Below, piece by piece: positions 45,549 to 57,200 of a stretch of 64,000 nucleotides of DNA. Source of the stretch: Desmodesmus armatus. Lineage: Eukaryota; Chlorophyta; Chlorophyceae; Sphaeropleales; Scenedesmaceae. Numbering within the stretch: position 1 is the stretch's first letter; each line of letters starts with the position of its first letter. Location of the stretch: the NCBI GenBank assembly GCA_007449985.2, contig VIIQ02000052.1, positions 46,001-110,000 of the forward strand, given 5' to 3'. Position numbers and translations under genes: made by a program. The notes under the pieces are model-generated. The model had not been told where the DNA came from. It saw nothing but the letters and a program-made list of their open reading frames with translations, and did not search any database.

Positions 45549-46789
45549 ATGCTCCAATCGCAGCAGCGTCTGGGGCTCAACAGCAGGACTGCAGGACACA
45601 AGCAGCATGTGCGCAGTTCAGTCCTCTGCAGAAGCAAGGTGCTGCACGGTGAACATGGCCACGGCGACCATGCAGTCAAGTGGTACCAGAAGCACAAGGT
45701 GTGGCAGAGCAAAGCAAATGCAGCATGGGCGTGCTGTATGCTGGCTGCCATCAGCAACACAGTCAACACAGTCACAACCACTTCTGTCAGGTCCCCCTGA
45801 TCACCTGCCAGCACCCCTCAATGTAGCCCAAGCAGCGAAGATACTGCACTACCCTGCTTGTTCATCTCCAGCACCACTCTGCCAAATAGCAGTTGGCCAG
45901 GCAGGCAGCTGACGGATCCTGCAAAACCCTTGCTCCTGCAAAACCCGCGCTGATGCTGGCGTGTGCACCTGCAGGAGATGTGGTGTGAGCTGGAGAGCAA
46001 GGCTGCTTTCGACAAGGCCCTGCAGGACCTGCCAGCCGACAAGCTGCTGGTAGTGGACTACTATGCGCCTTGGTGTGCGGTCTGCAAGACAGCCTACTCC
46101 AGCCTGTGCAGGATAGCAGACACGCAGGACTACAAGCAGGGCTACGTCTTCTGCAAGGTAATGACATCTGCTCACATGTATGCTCTATAAGCTATATAGC
46201 CTGTGCTTCAAGGCATCTTCAGTTTGTTCCATGCTGCGTGTGGAACCATGGAGCAGTACTGGTTCTGTACTCGCAAGGCAGTGGCTGCAGCAACCCCCAG
46301 TGAAAACTGGCAGCGTGTCAGACGCTTGATTAGGAGGCACTACCTTCTATGCGTGCACACACTCCCATGATATCACAGTACAGTAACAAACAGTAATTGG
46401 GGGAGTATTTGTGGAAGGGAATATCAAACCTCAGCACTAGCCAGCGAGCCAAGGGCTCATCAGGGTGCCCCAAAGAACTACTGACAATCACCCTTGTGAA
46501 TGGCCCCGCCTGCCAATGTGTGTGCTGCCAGGCCTCCCTGGAGCATGCCGAGGTCAAGGAGTGGGTCAAGGCAGAGGGTATCCGGGGCATCCCTCACCTC
46601 AGTGTCTACGGCAGGCAGGGCCAGAAGCTCATGGGCATGGGGGCATCCTTCAAGAAGATGGACATCCTCAAGTCCAACCTTGAGGCCATCGCGCAGCACA
46701 GGGATGCTGTGCTGGCCGACGGGCACGAGCTGCAGCTCGACCCCAACCTGTTTGTGGTGCTGCCAGAGTCTGCTGTTGTGGCGCAGTAG
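45549..46789 (+). CDS. Atypical thioredoxin, ACHT-like, probably chloroplast
   Basis: Three exons, 45549-45698, 45975-46157 and 46532-46789, join in phase 0 to 196 residues. The first about 38 residues are basic and Ser/Gln-rich, consistent with a plastid transit peptide. Then comes KWYQKHKEMWCELESKAAFD, similar to the region before the thioredoxin fold in ACHT (atypical Cys/His-rich thioredoxin) proteins. The fold includes LLVVDYYAPWCAVCKTAYSS, with the redox centre WCAVC in place of WCGPC. It continues to the cis-proline region IRGIPHLSVYGRQGQ. ACHT proteins oxidise or reduce plastid targets such as 2-Cys peroxiredoxin; that role is inferred. The end of the frame (VLPESAVVAQ) is copied several times in the DNA just downstream. 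Confidence 0.82.
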
Positions 46790-47145
46790 GCTGTTTGGTG
46801 CTGCCACAGTCTTGCTCTTGGTGGTGCATTAGGCTTTGTTGTGCTGCTAGAGTCTGCTGTCGTGGCACAGTAGTATGCTGGGAGCAGCTGATCCCTTGGC
46901 ACCAGGGAGGGAATGTTCAGGGGTGGCCGCCCAACACAGCATAGTGGTGCTGCCAGCGTCTGCTGTTGTGGCACAGCAGGGCACTGCCAGTGCTGCCCAG
47001 TAGGCAGCAGCTGAGCACCCTACTGTGGCCGCGCAACACAGCCTAGTGGTAATGCCGGCCTCTGCTGTCGCGTCGCAGTAATCAACTGCGCAGAGGGCAC
47101 AGCCTAGTGGTGGTGCCAGAGTATGCTGTTGTGGCACAGTAGGCT
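46755..47145 (+). repeat. Tandem copies of the thioredoxin gene's last codons
   Basis: The terminal coding word gtggtgctgccagagtctgc through the stop is repeated, imperfectly, about six times at roughly 46755, 46798, 46838, 46944, 47046 and 47108. The last copy still encodes VVPEYAVVAQ plus a TAG. Longer words (gcagctga, ggccgc-caacacagc) between them show a higher-order unit near 100 bp. The copies lie in the 3' UTR. Confidence 0.85.
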
Positions 47146-48081
47146 TGGTGGTGCTGCGGGCGTGTGCTGTGGCAAAGCAGGGTGCTGCGCGGCTGATCGT
47201 TGGTAAGGAGGGACATCCTTGTGGTGTGCCATGTTTGTTGTTGGCTTGTTTGGCTTTGGACACACAGCAGCATCACCCTGTGCTTTGATGCTGTCGTGCA
47301 TCATACACCGCGTGCTTGGTACTTTCTGCATCAGCACCCCTTCACCTTTTGTCTTGTTTGCGGTCACCTGAGTGCCCATGGCAGACACCTTGAATTGTGA
47401 TCGCATGCAGGCCTTGTTGACATGGTTGTATGAACGTGCGGCTGGCGCTTGTGCGGACCGACTACGTTCAGCTGCATACACAGCGTACCAACAGGCCTCA
47501 GGGCGGCTTACATCGGCACCAGCCAGCATGTCATAGAAGTACATGACAGCTCTGCGGTTCTTGTGTGGGTGGGCATCTGTGGGCGAGAATTGCGTTCTTT
47601 CATCTCTTTGCAAGCACTCTCAGGGGTGTGACAGCATGCTTCCATTAGCTTGCTGTCTGATGTGCTGGGTGGCAACCGACACCCGTGTATGTTTGTGTGC
47701 GTGTGCCATGCCTGCATCATCACCTGGTACGGCATCTCTCAGATTTCTGAGCGCAGGTGCGTGAGCCAGGTGAACTGGCAGTGGCCTTTGGTTGTGGCAT
47801 GTGGGTGGGGTTGAGAGCATGTGTGTTTTCGTTCGATGGTTGCCTTGCTTTGGCTGCCCTTTTGCATAGCTGCATGACTTGACAGCTGGTTGAATTGAAT
47901 GTAGCGCTTCCTTTCAGAAATCATGAGTGCCGCAAGCCTGGTGCAGCTGCTGCTTCCATCAGCACAGCGACAGACTCGGGAACAATTATATCTGGCTTTG
48001 ATGACATTTGAACGTGTAACGGCATGTCAACGTGTCAACGTAACTTTATCACCCTCCCAACAGTGACCCTCCCAACAACAT
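47146..48081. other. Intergenic region between the thioredoxin gene and the transposon
   Basis: I see no supported gene. Frames on both strands overlap and show no recognisable family. Confidence 0.45.
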
Positions 48082-48089
48082 ACAGTAGT
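48082..48089. repeat. Left 8-bp target-site duplication
   Basis: The word acagtagt directly abuts the left inverted terminus. The same word abuts the right terminus at 49480-49487. Confidence 0.8.
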
Positions 48090-48436
48090 AAGGGGGTCTT
48101 GACTGCACTGAGTACATGTCACAAGTACTTCAGCGGAGGGGTAGCCCTGTGTACACCAATGTACTCAAGGCACCATTAGAAAGATCTTTTGATGCTGGGT
48201 CTGATTACGTGAAGTGAGTACAACTGAGTACGTTCAACGTGGAGGCCAGTGGAGTACGTAGGAGTACAAAGTACAGGCATGGAGGCCAGGTCAGGCCAAA
48301 GATGAGTACAAACTGCGCCCAGCGGCCTGTGGCTTGTACGCATGTGTACTCAAGTGTACTCAAGAGCCATGCGGTTCAGGGTGCCTCATATATGTTCAAA
48401 CGCATCGTGCACGGTCGCTACATACAATTACAGAGG

Positions 48437-48634
48437 CACTTCAACAGACAAACACCCATCAACCAGCCCAGACCATCTGCCCAATCAGTCCACACTGCTC
48501 ACTTCAACAGACAAACACCCATCAACCAGCCCAGATCATCTGCCTGATCAGTCCAAACTGCTCACTTCAACAGAAAAACACCCATCAACCAACCCAGATC
48601 ATCTGCCCAATCAGTCCAAACTGCTCCATCTCAA
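48437..48634. repeat. About 61-bp tandem repeat, three copies, inside the transposon
   Basis: Units contain acttcaacagacaaacaccc followed by atcaaccagcccaga and catctgcccaatcagtcc; they differ at a few positions. They are head to tail with no unique spacers. Confidence 0.92.
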
Positions 48635-48643
48635 ACGTTGCCT

Positions 48644-49108
48644 CTACTTGTCTACCAAACGGCAGGAAGGCTTTAGAACACGACCTGACGCAGTTGGTGC
48701 GCGGGGTTTAGCGGGTGCGCTGACCCCTGCAGCCCCCTTGGCTGCACCTATTGTGCTGCCAATGCCGTTGCTTGCCTTGACTCCTGCTCGAGCACCAGCC
48801 TTGGGGCCCTTGCCAAGGCTGACTGATGCTGCAGCTGCTGCTGCAGCTGCTGGCTGTTTCCCTTTGCGCTGCTGCTTGGCAGGCTGGCTCTGCTCACCAG
48901 CCTGTTCACCCTTGCCTGTGGCTGGTGCGGATGCTGCAGCTGTTGCCTTTTTGCCTTTCCGCTGCTGCTTGGCTGGCTGGCTGGCTCTGCTCACGCGTTG
49001 ATTTGACACTGGACTGTCTTGCTTGAAGCTGAAGGCCAGAGCACTCAATGTCTCAACCGTCGAGGGTTCAAGCACGGGTCTAGCTAGCCCCAGCCCACCA
49101 GAACGCAC
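48644..49108 (-). pseudogene. Lysine/alanine-rich open frame inside the transposon
   Basis: A minus-strand frame of about 154 codons lacks an ATG at its start. It contains two copies of SQPAKQQRKGK separated by Ala/Gly-rich sequence, and ends AKPRAPTASGRVLKPSCRLVDK. It resembles a basic, disordered segment of a host nuclear or nucleolar protein rather than a transposase. It could be a captured host gene fragment. I do not recognise the source. Confidence 0.4.
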
Positions 49109-49487
49109 AGCAGTGCAGAATTATACTTCAATCAGCCATGTATGTATCCCTGTGCCATAGCTACACCTAGCTACACCCGAAATCTGCCTGAAAACCCTTC
49201 AGTACGTCCGGGTGGACTGCCTTGTGTACCCAAGTTAAGGCCTTGGGTGCACAGGAGTACAAAGTGCAGCAACTTCGCGGGATTTAACACAAATTAGAGT
49301 ACAGTGTGCAGCTTGAAACGGGCAGGAACGCCAGACGTAAAGTACTCAGCTGTACCCATGGTGTGATGGTAGTTATTGACCAATGACAAATATTTGCCGA
49401 GCCAGATTCCTTGAGTACACAGGGCTAACCCTCCGCTAAACTACTTGTGACATGCACTCAGTGTAGCCAAGACCCCCTCACAGTAGT

Positions 49488-50047
49488 ACAAAGGCATGTG
49501 CTGGCAACACTGCTTGGGCCCATGCACCACACAAGCGAAGGCTGGCAGCAATCCAGTGAAATAACTGGCGCTTGTGCTGACAATGCCCAAAAAAGATTGG
49601 CCCCGGGGCAAGGCTGGCCTTCTGTGCTGTGCCCACTCCTTCAAGGCTTCGGCCCCCACACCAGGCACACCAATCTGCCGCTCCTCAGACCTTCAGGCTG
49701 TGCCCGTCGGTGTTGTAATGAGCAGGAATCACCTTGACTGCATTTGACCTCAAATGATCAGCTACCAAGAAACGAGTGAGGTCACCTGAGGTGACAGCCA
49801 GGTCAAACCCATAAGACAGTGGATTGCCAGAAACTGCCATGCATTCGCGTAAAACATATTCAAGCTTCTTGTAAAGCTATCTCAAGCAACAGACTGGACT
49901 GTATGCACTATCTTCAATTTTCTTCAGATCAAGTTGATCTGAAGACACATCTTCTTTTCTTCTTCGATCTTCCCCGATCGTCAGTCCGTAAGAGCGCAAA
50001 AGCAATTGTGACGTCTTACTCTCCGAGCTGTTATCAGCTCAACCGCG
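49488..50047. other. Upstream region of NECAP
   Basis: No gene is seen. A perfect palindrome of two 11-bp arms around one base (cttcagatcaa-g-ttgatctgaag) is at 49922-49944, about 100 bp before the NECAP start and within its likely promoter/5' UTR. TTC-rich pyrimidine tracts follow it. Confidence 0.5.
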
Positions 50048-53000
50048 ATGGATGACGCTGTGGAGCTGACCACCTTCACTGCTGTTGGTGACACGTGAGT
50101 GGGGAACGAGGGTGCCCAGGCCTCCTGCTTCACACCAGTACTGAACAAACAGTCTGTGTGTACTAATATGGTCTTTAAGTATGAGCTGAGCATACTTGCT
50201 CCATGTTCCTGTATGCCGGAATGCACACCCCCCGCCCTCTCCCTCGCAGGTATGTTTATGCCCCACTGCCTGCAACAACGAGCTATGGACATAGGGCAGA
50301 GCTGTGGAATCCTGACAAATGGATGCAGGTGTGGCTTTCTTACACAGCCAGCACAGCAGTGCAGCAGCACGGAGACAGCACCAACAGGTGCCACCTTCCT
50401 TTGGGGCCTGTCCCTCTGTCCCAGCGCCACTGCAGCAGCCCCAGCCACTGTACCTATGCAGTCTATCAGTCTAGCAGCGCACTATGTACCCCAGCAGCTC
50501 AGCAGAGGACAGTCTTGAAGGTCGCTGGAAAACAAATAAATATGGCGATGTGCAAATGCTGCAGGAGGTGAAGCTGAAAGTGGTCACAGCAGGCGACCGC
50601 TGCTTTGTCCGCCTGCTCACAAGGGAATCAGGTGGGTACACGGCCAGTTGACGGCTCTGGACGAGCCAGCTGGGAGCCCTAGAGTGCATCAGGCGCAGTT
50701 GGATACAGCAGAGAAAAAAGAGAACTGCAGGTGGCAGGTGCAGCCTTGGTGGTGCTGACAGCATCCAGCTGGGAGCCCTAGAGTGCACCGGGTGCAGTTG
50801 GATGGATTGTTCCAGGTGGTAGGTGCAGCCTTGAAGGGTGCTGACTCCATCCACTGTGCGCCCTCCTGTAGGGGATGTGTTGTCCATGGGGCTGGTGCAG
50901 GCTAGTGAGTGTGGGACAGGCTGCAGCTGTGCACAGCAGTGCAGCAAACAGCAGCGCATGCTGCAAGGAGGCCAATGTATACATTGTGAGGGTACAAGGC
51001 CAGTTGACGGCTCTGGACGAGCCAGCTTGGGGGTCTTAGAGTGCACCGGGTGCAGTTGGATGGGTTGTTCCAGGTGGTAGGTGCAGTCTTGATCATCCGG
51101 GTGCTGATAACGTCCGCTGGGTGCCCTCCTGTAGTGGACGGTGTGCATGGTGCTGGTGCAGGAGCGTGAGACAGGCGGCATCAGTGGACAGCGGTGCAGC
51201 ACAGCAGCACAAGTTTCAGGAGGTTGACATGACAACGTCTAGAATTCAAAACTAGAGTCAGGGTGCAGTGACGGAGGGAGGAAAACAAACATTGAGGGGT
51301 GTCTGTGCTTTTCTGCAGGGGAGCTTTTTGCAGAGTGCCCCCTGCCAGCTGACGGCACCCCCTTGACCACGGTGCGTGATAAGTTTGGGCCACATCCTGT
51401 GTGGCTTCTTGTAATACACTCTCCGGCAGAGCCAGCAACCTGAGGTTGTTCTTGTGACACCTCATGTCCGCCGCCCCCTGTCAGCGCAGCAGCATGCCAA
51501 AGGTCTTTGCCCTGCTTGGTGAATGTTGATTCACTCCTGTCGTATGCCGCTGTATCAGTAGTTATGCTGTGTTCCATATGCGGTGTTTGTGGCTCGCAGG
51601 CTGTGGAGCCTGTGGTGGACAGCAGCAGATACTTTGTCATCAAGGTGAGTGACCATGCATCCAGGCTTGAAAACACGCAAATCCAGTCCATGCAAGTTGT
51701 GCCTCTGGGACACACAGCATCTGGGCTGCTGGTCAGGGCTCAGCAACCCAGGACACCCACAGTTTCATCCAATTTATTGGCACCCTGCTGCTTGATACAC
51801 TGTGTGACAGTGCATAATAACGGCCTTGACAGCGTCCTTTGTTCCAAAGGGTTTCTGGCATGAGGACAGTGCTTGCCGGAATGCAGGCTGCGTCTGAGAT
51901 GGAGGCGTGGATTCACAGGCAGTGCAACCTGCACTGGCAGCCAATGCATCAAGCATCCAAATTTGTGACGTCGTGTTGTTTGGGTGTGCAGGTGGTTGAC
52001 AGGGAGTCCAGCAAGCATGCTTTCATCGGCATCGGCTTCAGGTAAACAGCCAGCAAGCAGCAGTGAATGACATGGCAACCGTGTGTACAGCGCAAGTGCA
52101 CTGTCATGACTACCCCACATGTAGGGCTTATGAAAACTGTCACCCGGCAACTGTTCATTGGTCAACCTGCAGGGACCGCATGGATGCTTCAGACTTCTCA
52201 GCGGCACTTGACGACTATCGGCAGTACCTGCGAAGGAAGCAGGAGGCACAGCAGCTGCGGCAGGAGTTTGACTCGCTACAGCCGCCCAGCGGCAGCAGTG
52301 AAGCAGCTGTGGAAGGCGCGGATGGCAGCAGTGCTGCGCAGCGGGACTTCAGTTTGAAACCTGGAGAAACGCTGCACATCAAGCTGTCGCCGGTGGGTGA
52401 TGCTGTGAGGCCGACAGTTGGGTGTGTGTGTGTGTCGACAGAGGGAGTACTTGGATACATGCATGCTTGGATACATGCATGTGTGTGTGGGAGGGGGGGG
52501 ATGGTAAGGGGAGAATGTGTTGCGCATAGTGTATGTGACATAGACACAGTTGCCACTCATGTTTGACAGAATGGCTTGTCGCTTGCAGATGGCAGGGTGC
52601 ACCACACATTGTGGTGCAGCAGGTATCAAGACAGGGTGGATGCCATGTGGCAGACGGCATGTGGAGGGAAAGGGCAGCAGTGGCCTACAGACGCTTGCAC
52701 AATCAGTCAATATGTGTGTCCGGAAGGCAGCGAATGCAAGTGTTTGGCCTCACTGTGGCCGCTTGGTCGCAGTATGGCACCTTACACTTGAGCAGAGCTT
52801 TACCTTACAGCGCCTCTCATACCCAACAACACCAGTGCACAAGCGGCATACTGTATCCATTAGTGACCAATGCATGACTGTAGCAGAGTTTGCAAGACAT
52901 AACTCTAGGCATTATGCCACAATGTCTGCCTGGCTGTTCAGCTCACACGCTGTGCTGTGCTGTGCTGTGGTGAGTCCATGCAGAGCCTGAAGCGCGGCGA

Positions 53001-53735
53001 CAGTGGGAAGGGGGCAGCAGGTGCTGCTGGGATCATGCCACAATGCCTTGCTGTCCACACGCTGTGCTGTGCCGTGCTGTGTTGTGTCCATGCAGAGCCT
53101 GAAGCGCGGCGACAGTGGGAAGGGGGCAGCAGGTGCTGCTGGGATCATGCCACAATGCCTTGCTGTCCACACGCTGTGCTGTGCCGTGCTGTGTTGTGTC
53201 CATGCAGAGCCTGAAGCGCGGCGACAGTGGGAAGGGAGCAGCAGGTGCTGCTGGATCATGCCACAATGCCTTGCTGTTCACACGCTGTGCTGTGCCGTGC
53301 TGTGTTGTGTCCATGCAGAGCTTGAAGCGCGGGGACAGTGGCAAAGGGGCAGCAGGTGCTGCTGGCAGCATTTTGCGCTCAGGCAGCGGGGGCAGCAGCA
53401 GTCCAGGCATCGTGCCGCCACCAGCATCTGGTGCGGTACCACGCCTTGCTCCCCCAAGCAGCAGTGCCAGCAGTGGTAGCAGCAGCAGCAGCAGCTCCTC
53501 TGGGTTCTTCAGGCTGCAGCCACCCCCACCGTCACCTGCAGTTGCAGCTGGCGCCGGAGGCAGCGTAGCAGCAACAACCGCAGCAGCAGCTGGCAGTAGC
53601 CAGCAGCATAAAGCAGAGGGGCAAAGTGGTGCAGGGCCTGGGAGGGTGAGCTTGGATGAAGGCGGCGCAGGCGTCGGCAGTGCAGCAGCAGCAGCAGCTG
53701 TAGCAGAAGATGACTGGGGTGAATTTGTGGGCTGA
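50048..53735 (+). CDS. NECAP-type adaptin-ear-binding endocytic protein
   Basis: NECAP proteins bind AP-2/AP-1 and help clathrin-coated vesicle formation. Eight exons: 50048-50094, 50250-50328, 50565-50631, 51319-51371, 51600-51644, 51992-52041, 52173-52392, 53319-53735; phases close to 325 residues. The PH-like NECAP domain is recognisable: VYAPLPATTSYGHRAELWNP, DRCFVRLLTRESGELFAECP, AVEPVVDSSRYFVIKVVDRE, HAFIGIGFRDRMDASDFSAA, and LKPGETLHIKLSP. The C-terminal half is Ser/Pro/Ala-rich and ends EDDWGEFVG, a WxxF-type motif known to bind adaptin ear domains. Three extra copies of the start of exon 8 lie in intron 7. Intron 3 holds long imperfect repeats. Confidence 0.9.
50634..51190 (+). repeat. 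Imperfect long repeats in NECAP intron 3
   Basis: Words such as ggccagttgacggctctgga, gagtgcaccgggtgcagttg and ccaggtggtaggtgcag recur at about 50640-50860 and 50995-51180, with a shorter copy inside the first. They form tandem, partly truncated units of 100 to 360 bp. Confidence 0.85.
52950..53360 (+). repeat. Fourfold tandem repeat of the NECAP exon 8 acceptor and start
   Basis: Four units of 112, 112 and 111 bp spacing begin coding at 52984, 53096, 53208 and 53319. Each has a (TGTGC)n pyrimidine-rich tract, a ccatgcag acceptor and codons for SLKRGDSGKGAAGAAG. Only the fourth continues into the long open frame to the stop. Units 1-3 then run into gatcatgccacaatgccttg and the next acceptor. 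Confidence 0.95.
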
Positions 53736-54246
53736 CATGTGTCCTCAATCAACTGGCCTCGACGATTTCACAAGACCATGCACTCCCAACTGCCTTGTAT
53801 GCCAGGCTGGCAGTCCACACCAGGGTTACCCTGCCTTGCCCACTGAGCTGCAGGCATGCATGCAGACAGAAACGACAACTTACTGTGATCAGGGATGCAG
53901 TCAGCCGTTCGGCCACGAAATGTCGTTGATGAACCCAGCGGGTTGTGTTCAAAAAGGTTGAAAGCTGGTTGCATCAGTAAATCTTCATCAACAATCGACT
54001 TTTCAATGTGTGGTTCGGCTGTGGATGTTGAGTTTGCCGGTGCCAAAGGTGCATGTCAGCTACGGCACCGATCTACAGTACTGATTGATTTGTTCTCTGG
54101 ATTCTCCAGCCGATCTACAAGGCCTCGTTGATCTTACTGCAGCCTTTATGACTTTATAATGTTCAAATATCTCAAACAACGTGCTTCAAAGCACCACAGC
54201 CAAGCACTGAGTAGCACTTGGTAGCAGCAGCACTGTCGTGAGGGCC
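53736..54246. other. Intergenic region between NECAP and RecQ
   Basis: About 510 bp hold the NECAP 3' UTR and the RecQ promoter. No coding frame is supported. Confidence 0.5.
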
Positions 54247-57200
54247 ATGGCGCAGCTGACACAAGAGGACCTGCAGACTGCACTCAAGTACCATTTCAGC
54301 TATGATAAGTTCAGGCCGTTCCAGGTTGAAGCCATCCAGGCATGTCTGGCAGGCAGAGACTCCCTGCTGATCCTGCCCACAGGTGCGTGCAGCAGCAGAC
54401 CAGACCTAGTGGTGGTCAGGCACAAGTGCTGCAGCTCTTGAACATAATATCACTTGAAAGCTTCGTAATCATCGCAGTTGGTGACTATTGCAATGCTATA
54501 CCAGGCTTTCAGCCTTCTGCGGATGCTTGCACGCAGCACGGCATGTTTGCTTGCAGCTGCTGTGTTCATCTTGCCGCACGATGCCCATCTTTGGGTGGGT
54601 TGTTCTCACCCTCATGTTGTGCTGCTTTCCTTTCAACTCAATGCCATCAACCAAGGCGGTGGCAAGTCCATGACCTTCCAGCTGCCTGCACTGGCAGAAG
54701 GAAAATCCTTCACAGTGGTGGTGGGCCCTTTGATGGCACTTGCTCAGGACCAGGTGACACATAGGCAGTACATGTAACACCATGGCATTCAGATTCAACA
54801 TATGGCACAGCCGTGCGCACCAACGGCTGGCTGCACAGCGCTAGCAGCTGGCATGCTATCATGCAGCTCAGGCACCCACACCACCGTGTCCAGCACACAG
54901 GCAACCGCGCCATGGCGTTCATCAGCCAATTGTGACTTGCTGGGCTACAGTGACCCTTACAGACCGCTTACACTTCTTGCTGTGTAGGTTGACAGCTGCT
55001 TGGACTTGGGCATTGATGCACGGGTGAGGCACAGTTGGAGCGCTGACATGCAGCAGCAGTCACTGGCATGCAAACCTCAACCACTACTTCAGTAGCAGCA
55101 CTGCAGGTTGCAACTCCCATGTGGGAGAACTGCACTTTCCTGCAGACGTCAAACAGCAAGGCAACATGTTGTAGGGCAGACAGGCCTCAGCACACCCCAT
55201 GCCCGCTGCCTGGGCATGACAGCCGTAAACATGGAAGGCCTGGTGACACACTCGGATTGTTCATGAGGTCAGCACAGTGCATGTTCAAGTCCTGCAGTAT
55301 GCTTGCATGCAGGTGTGGAACAGTGACACCATCGAGGAGGCACGCAAAGCCATTCAGTCAGAGCTGGTCAGTGACGACCCGGAGATGCGCCTGCTGTACA
55401 CCACCCCAGGTGAAGCCTGCAGGCAGTGTGGGCAGTGGGGTGCTGGAGTTGCCAGGGCAGCACAGCAGCATCATGGGGCCAGCATGCAAGTGGAATGGAT
55501 TGCAGGAGTGCGTTGCCTTTGACAGTACCAGGGCAGTGGCAGCAGCAGCAAACTGCCTGCGGCACACAGATGGCACATCCAGTAGCAGCTGCAGAAGCAC
55601 ACAGCGTGCTGAAATGGGGTTTTGGTCAACACACCAGGTCGGTGCATGCTCTCCTGCAAGCAGCAGCCAGGATGGTGCAAAACCACAACCCTGCACGAAC
55701 CACAGAGCTTGGGCAACTGCGGCATGCTGCGCTGCTCCTGTTTCCGCAGAGTCCTTGCGGCATCCAACCTTGAGAGGCTACCTCAAGGTATGTATAAGTC
55801 TATGCAACAAGAGCGCAGCTTGTCCTGCATGTGCATGACCAAACATCAGAGAGCTGTCAGCACCAGCAGCACATGCAGCCTGTCAGCCCCAGCCCTGTGA
55901 CTACGAGCCAGAGCTGCATGCTGGAGCCCTGACAATCAACATGCCATTATGTGTTGACGTGCTGCCTGATATGCTGTGCAGGAAGCTTATGAGTCTGGTG
56001 AGGGGTCACCACACAGGGCCAGCCATCCTCCCGGTGCTTCTGCAGGCGGGGTGGGAAGGGCAGCACATGGCATAGCAGCTCGACACACCAGCACGCCTAC
56101 CTGCATGTCAGTCTCCTGTTGCAGCACATCCTCATTGCTGTGGCCCTGCAGCATGTGTGACGCTGTGTGGTGTGTTGCGCTCTGCAGGCACCCTGCTGAG
56201 CTTTGCGATTGATGAGGCACACTGCGTGTCAGAGTGAGTCAGCAGCTGCATACATATGTTCTTGTGCAAGCCTCCTGTCCATTGTGTCCAGATTCACAAG
56301 GGCCTGATAGGCAAGTGCATGGTCTCGCTTGGGCGGGACATGGACGTTGCGCAGATCCTTGACAGGCGCAGCAGCAGTGCAGCACACAAAGGGCAGTGTG
56401 CTGCTGTGCTTCCCAGCGAACACGCATGTGTCTGTGCAGCCCGCAAGTTGCCGTATTTTTTCAGCTGCTGGCCATGTCTTTAGCTTCGAAGCAAGTGCCC
56501 AAGAATTCTTTGGCACTTGCCTGGGCTGTGCTGTGCTGTGCTGTGCAGGTGGGGCCATGACTTCAGGCCCGCCTACCTGGAGCTGGCCACCCTGAAGCAG
56601 GACTTCCCCAACACACCCATTGCAGCCATGACGGTGCGTTTTGCGCGCAGCAACACCCGCCTACTGACACCTGGTGGAGTCCCGCTTTTCCTGCAAGGGT
56701 GGTTGCAAGTGCTGGCCCATTTCTGCACCACTGCACTGTGCAACACACATTCAAGGGTGTGGCTGAAGGCTTTGCGTGATGCTGCAAAACATTGAGCTCG
56801 TTCAGCACACACAGTACAGCAGGTGCATTGTCTGTGTGCTGTCCTGCAGGCCAGCTGCAGCATGATTATCCAGCCCAGCACAGCCATGTAAAGGTCAGTG
56901 CTGGTAGTCAGCTGACCGATGCGTTGCTGGACTAACAGAGGTGACGTGTGTTGTGCCATCCTGCAGGCCAGCTGCACGCCAGTAGTGGAGACAGGCATCA
57001 TCAAGCTGCTGCAGCTACAGGACCCTCTGCTTATCAAGGGCGGCTTCAACAGACCAAACCTGCAGTACACGGTAAGCCGGAGTACCAAGGGCTTCTGCTG
57101 TGGTGGTGGCCGCAGTAGAGTGTGCTCTGCTCGTGCAGATTGTGTGCTGTCCTACTTCAGTGTGCACCTCACACATCTGCGGCTGCTCAAACCATACAGT

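Larger units (their letters stand above)
48090..49479. mobile_element. Non-autonomous DNA transposon, hAT-like, 1390 bp
   Basis: The ends are inverted copies of about 65 bp with some eight mismatches: aagggggtcttgactgcact at the left versus gagggggtcttggctacact read inward from the right. The match continues through atgtcacaagta and agcggaggg to tagccctgtgtac. Both ends are flanked by the 8-bp direct repeat acagtagt. An 8-bp target duplication and an AGGG-like terminus fit the hAT superfamily. The word agtac is frequent in both subterminal regions and may mark transposase sites. No transposase is encoded. The inside carries a 61-bp tandem repeat and a lysine/alanine-rich minus-strand frame. 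Confidence 0.82.

Noticed and set aside
48437..48634. CRISPR-like array
   Set aside because: The repeats are head-to-tail without unique spacers, few in number and lie in a eukaryotic transposon.
52950..53360. CRISPR-like array
   Set aside because: The 112-bp units are full tandem duplicates of an exon start with its splice site, without variable spacers.
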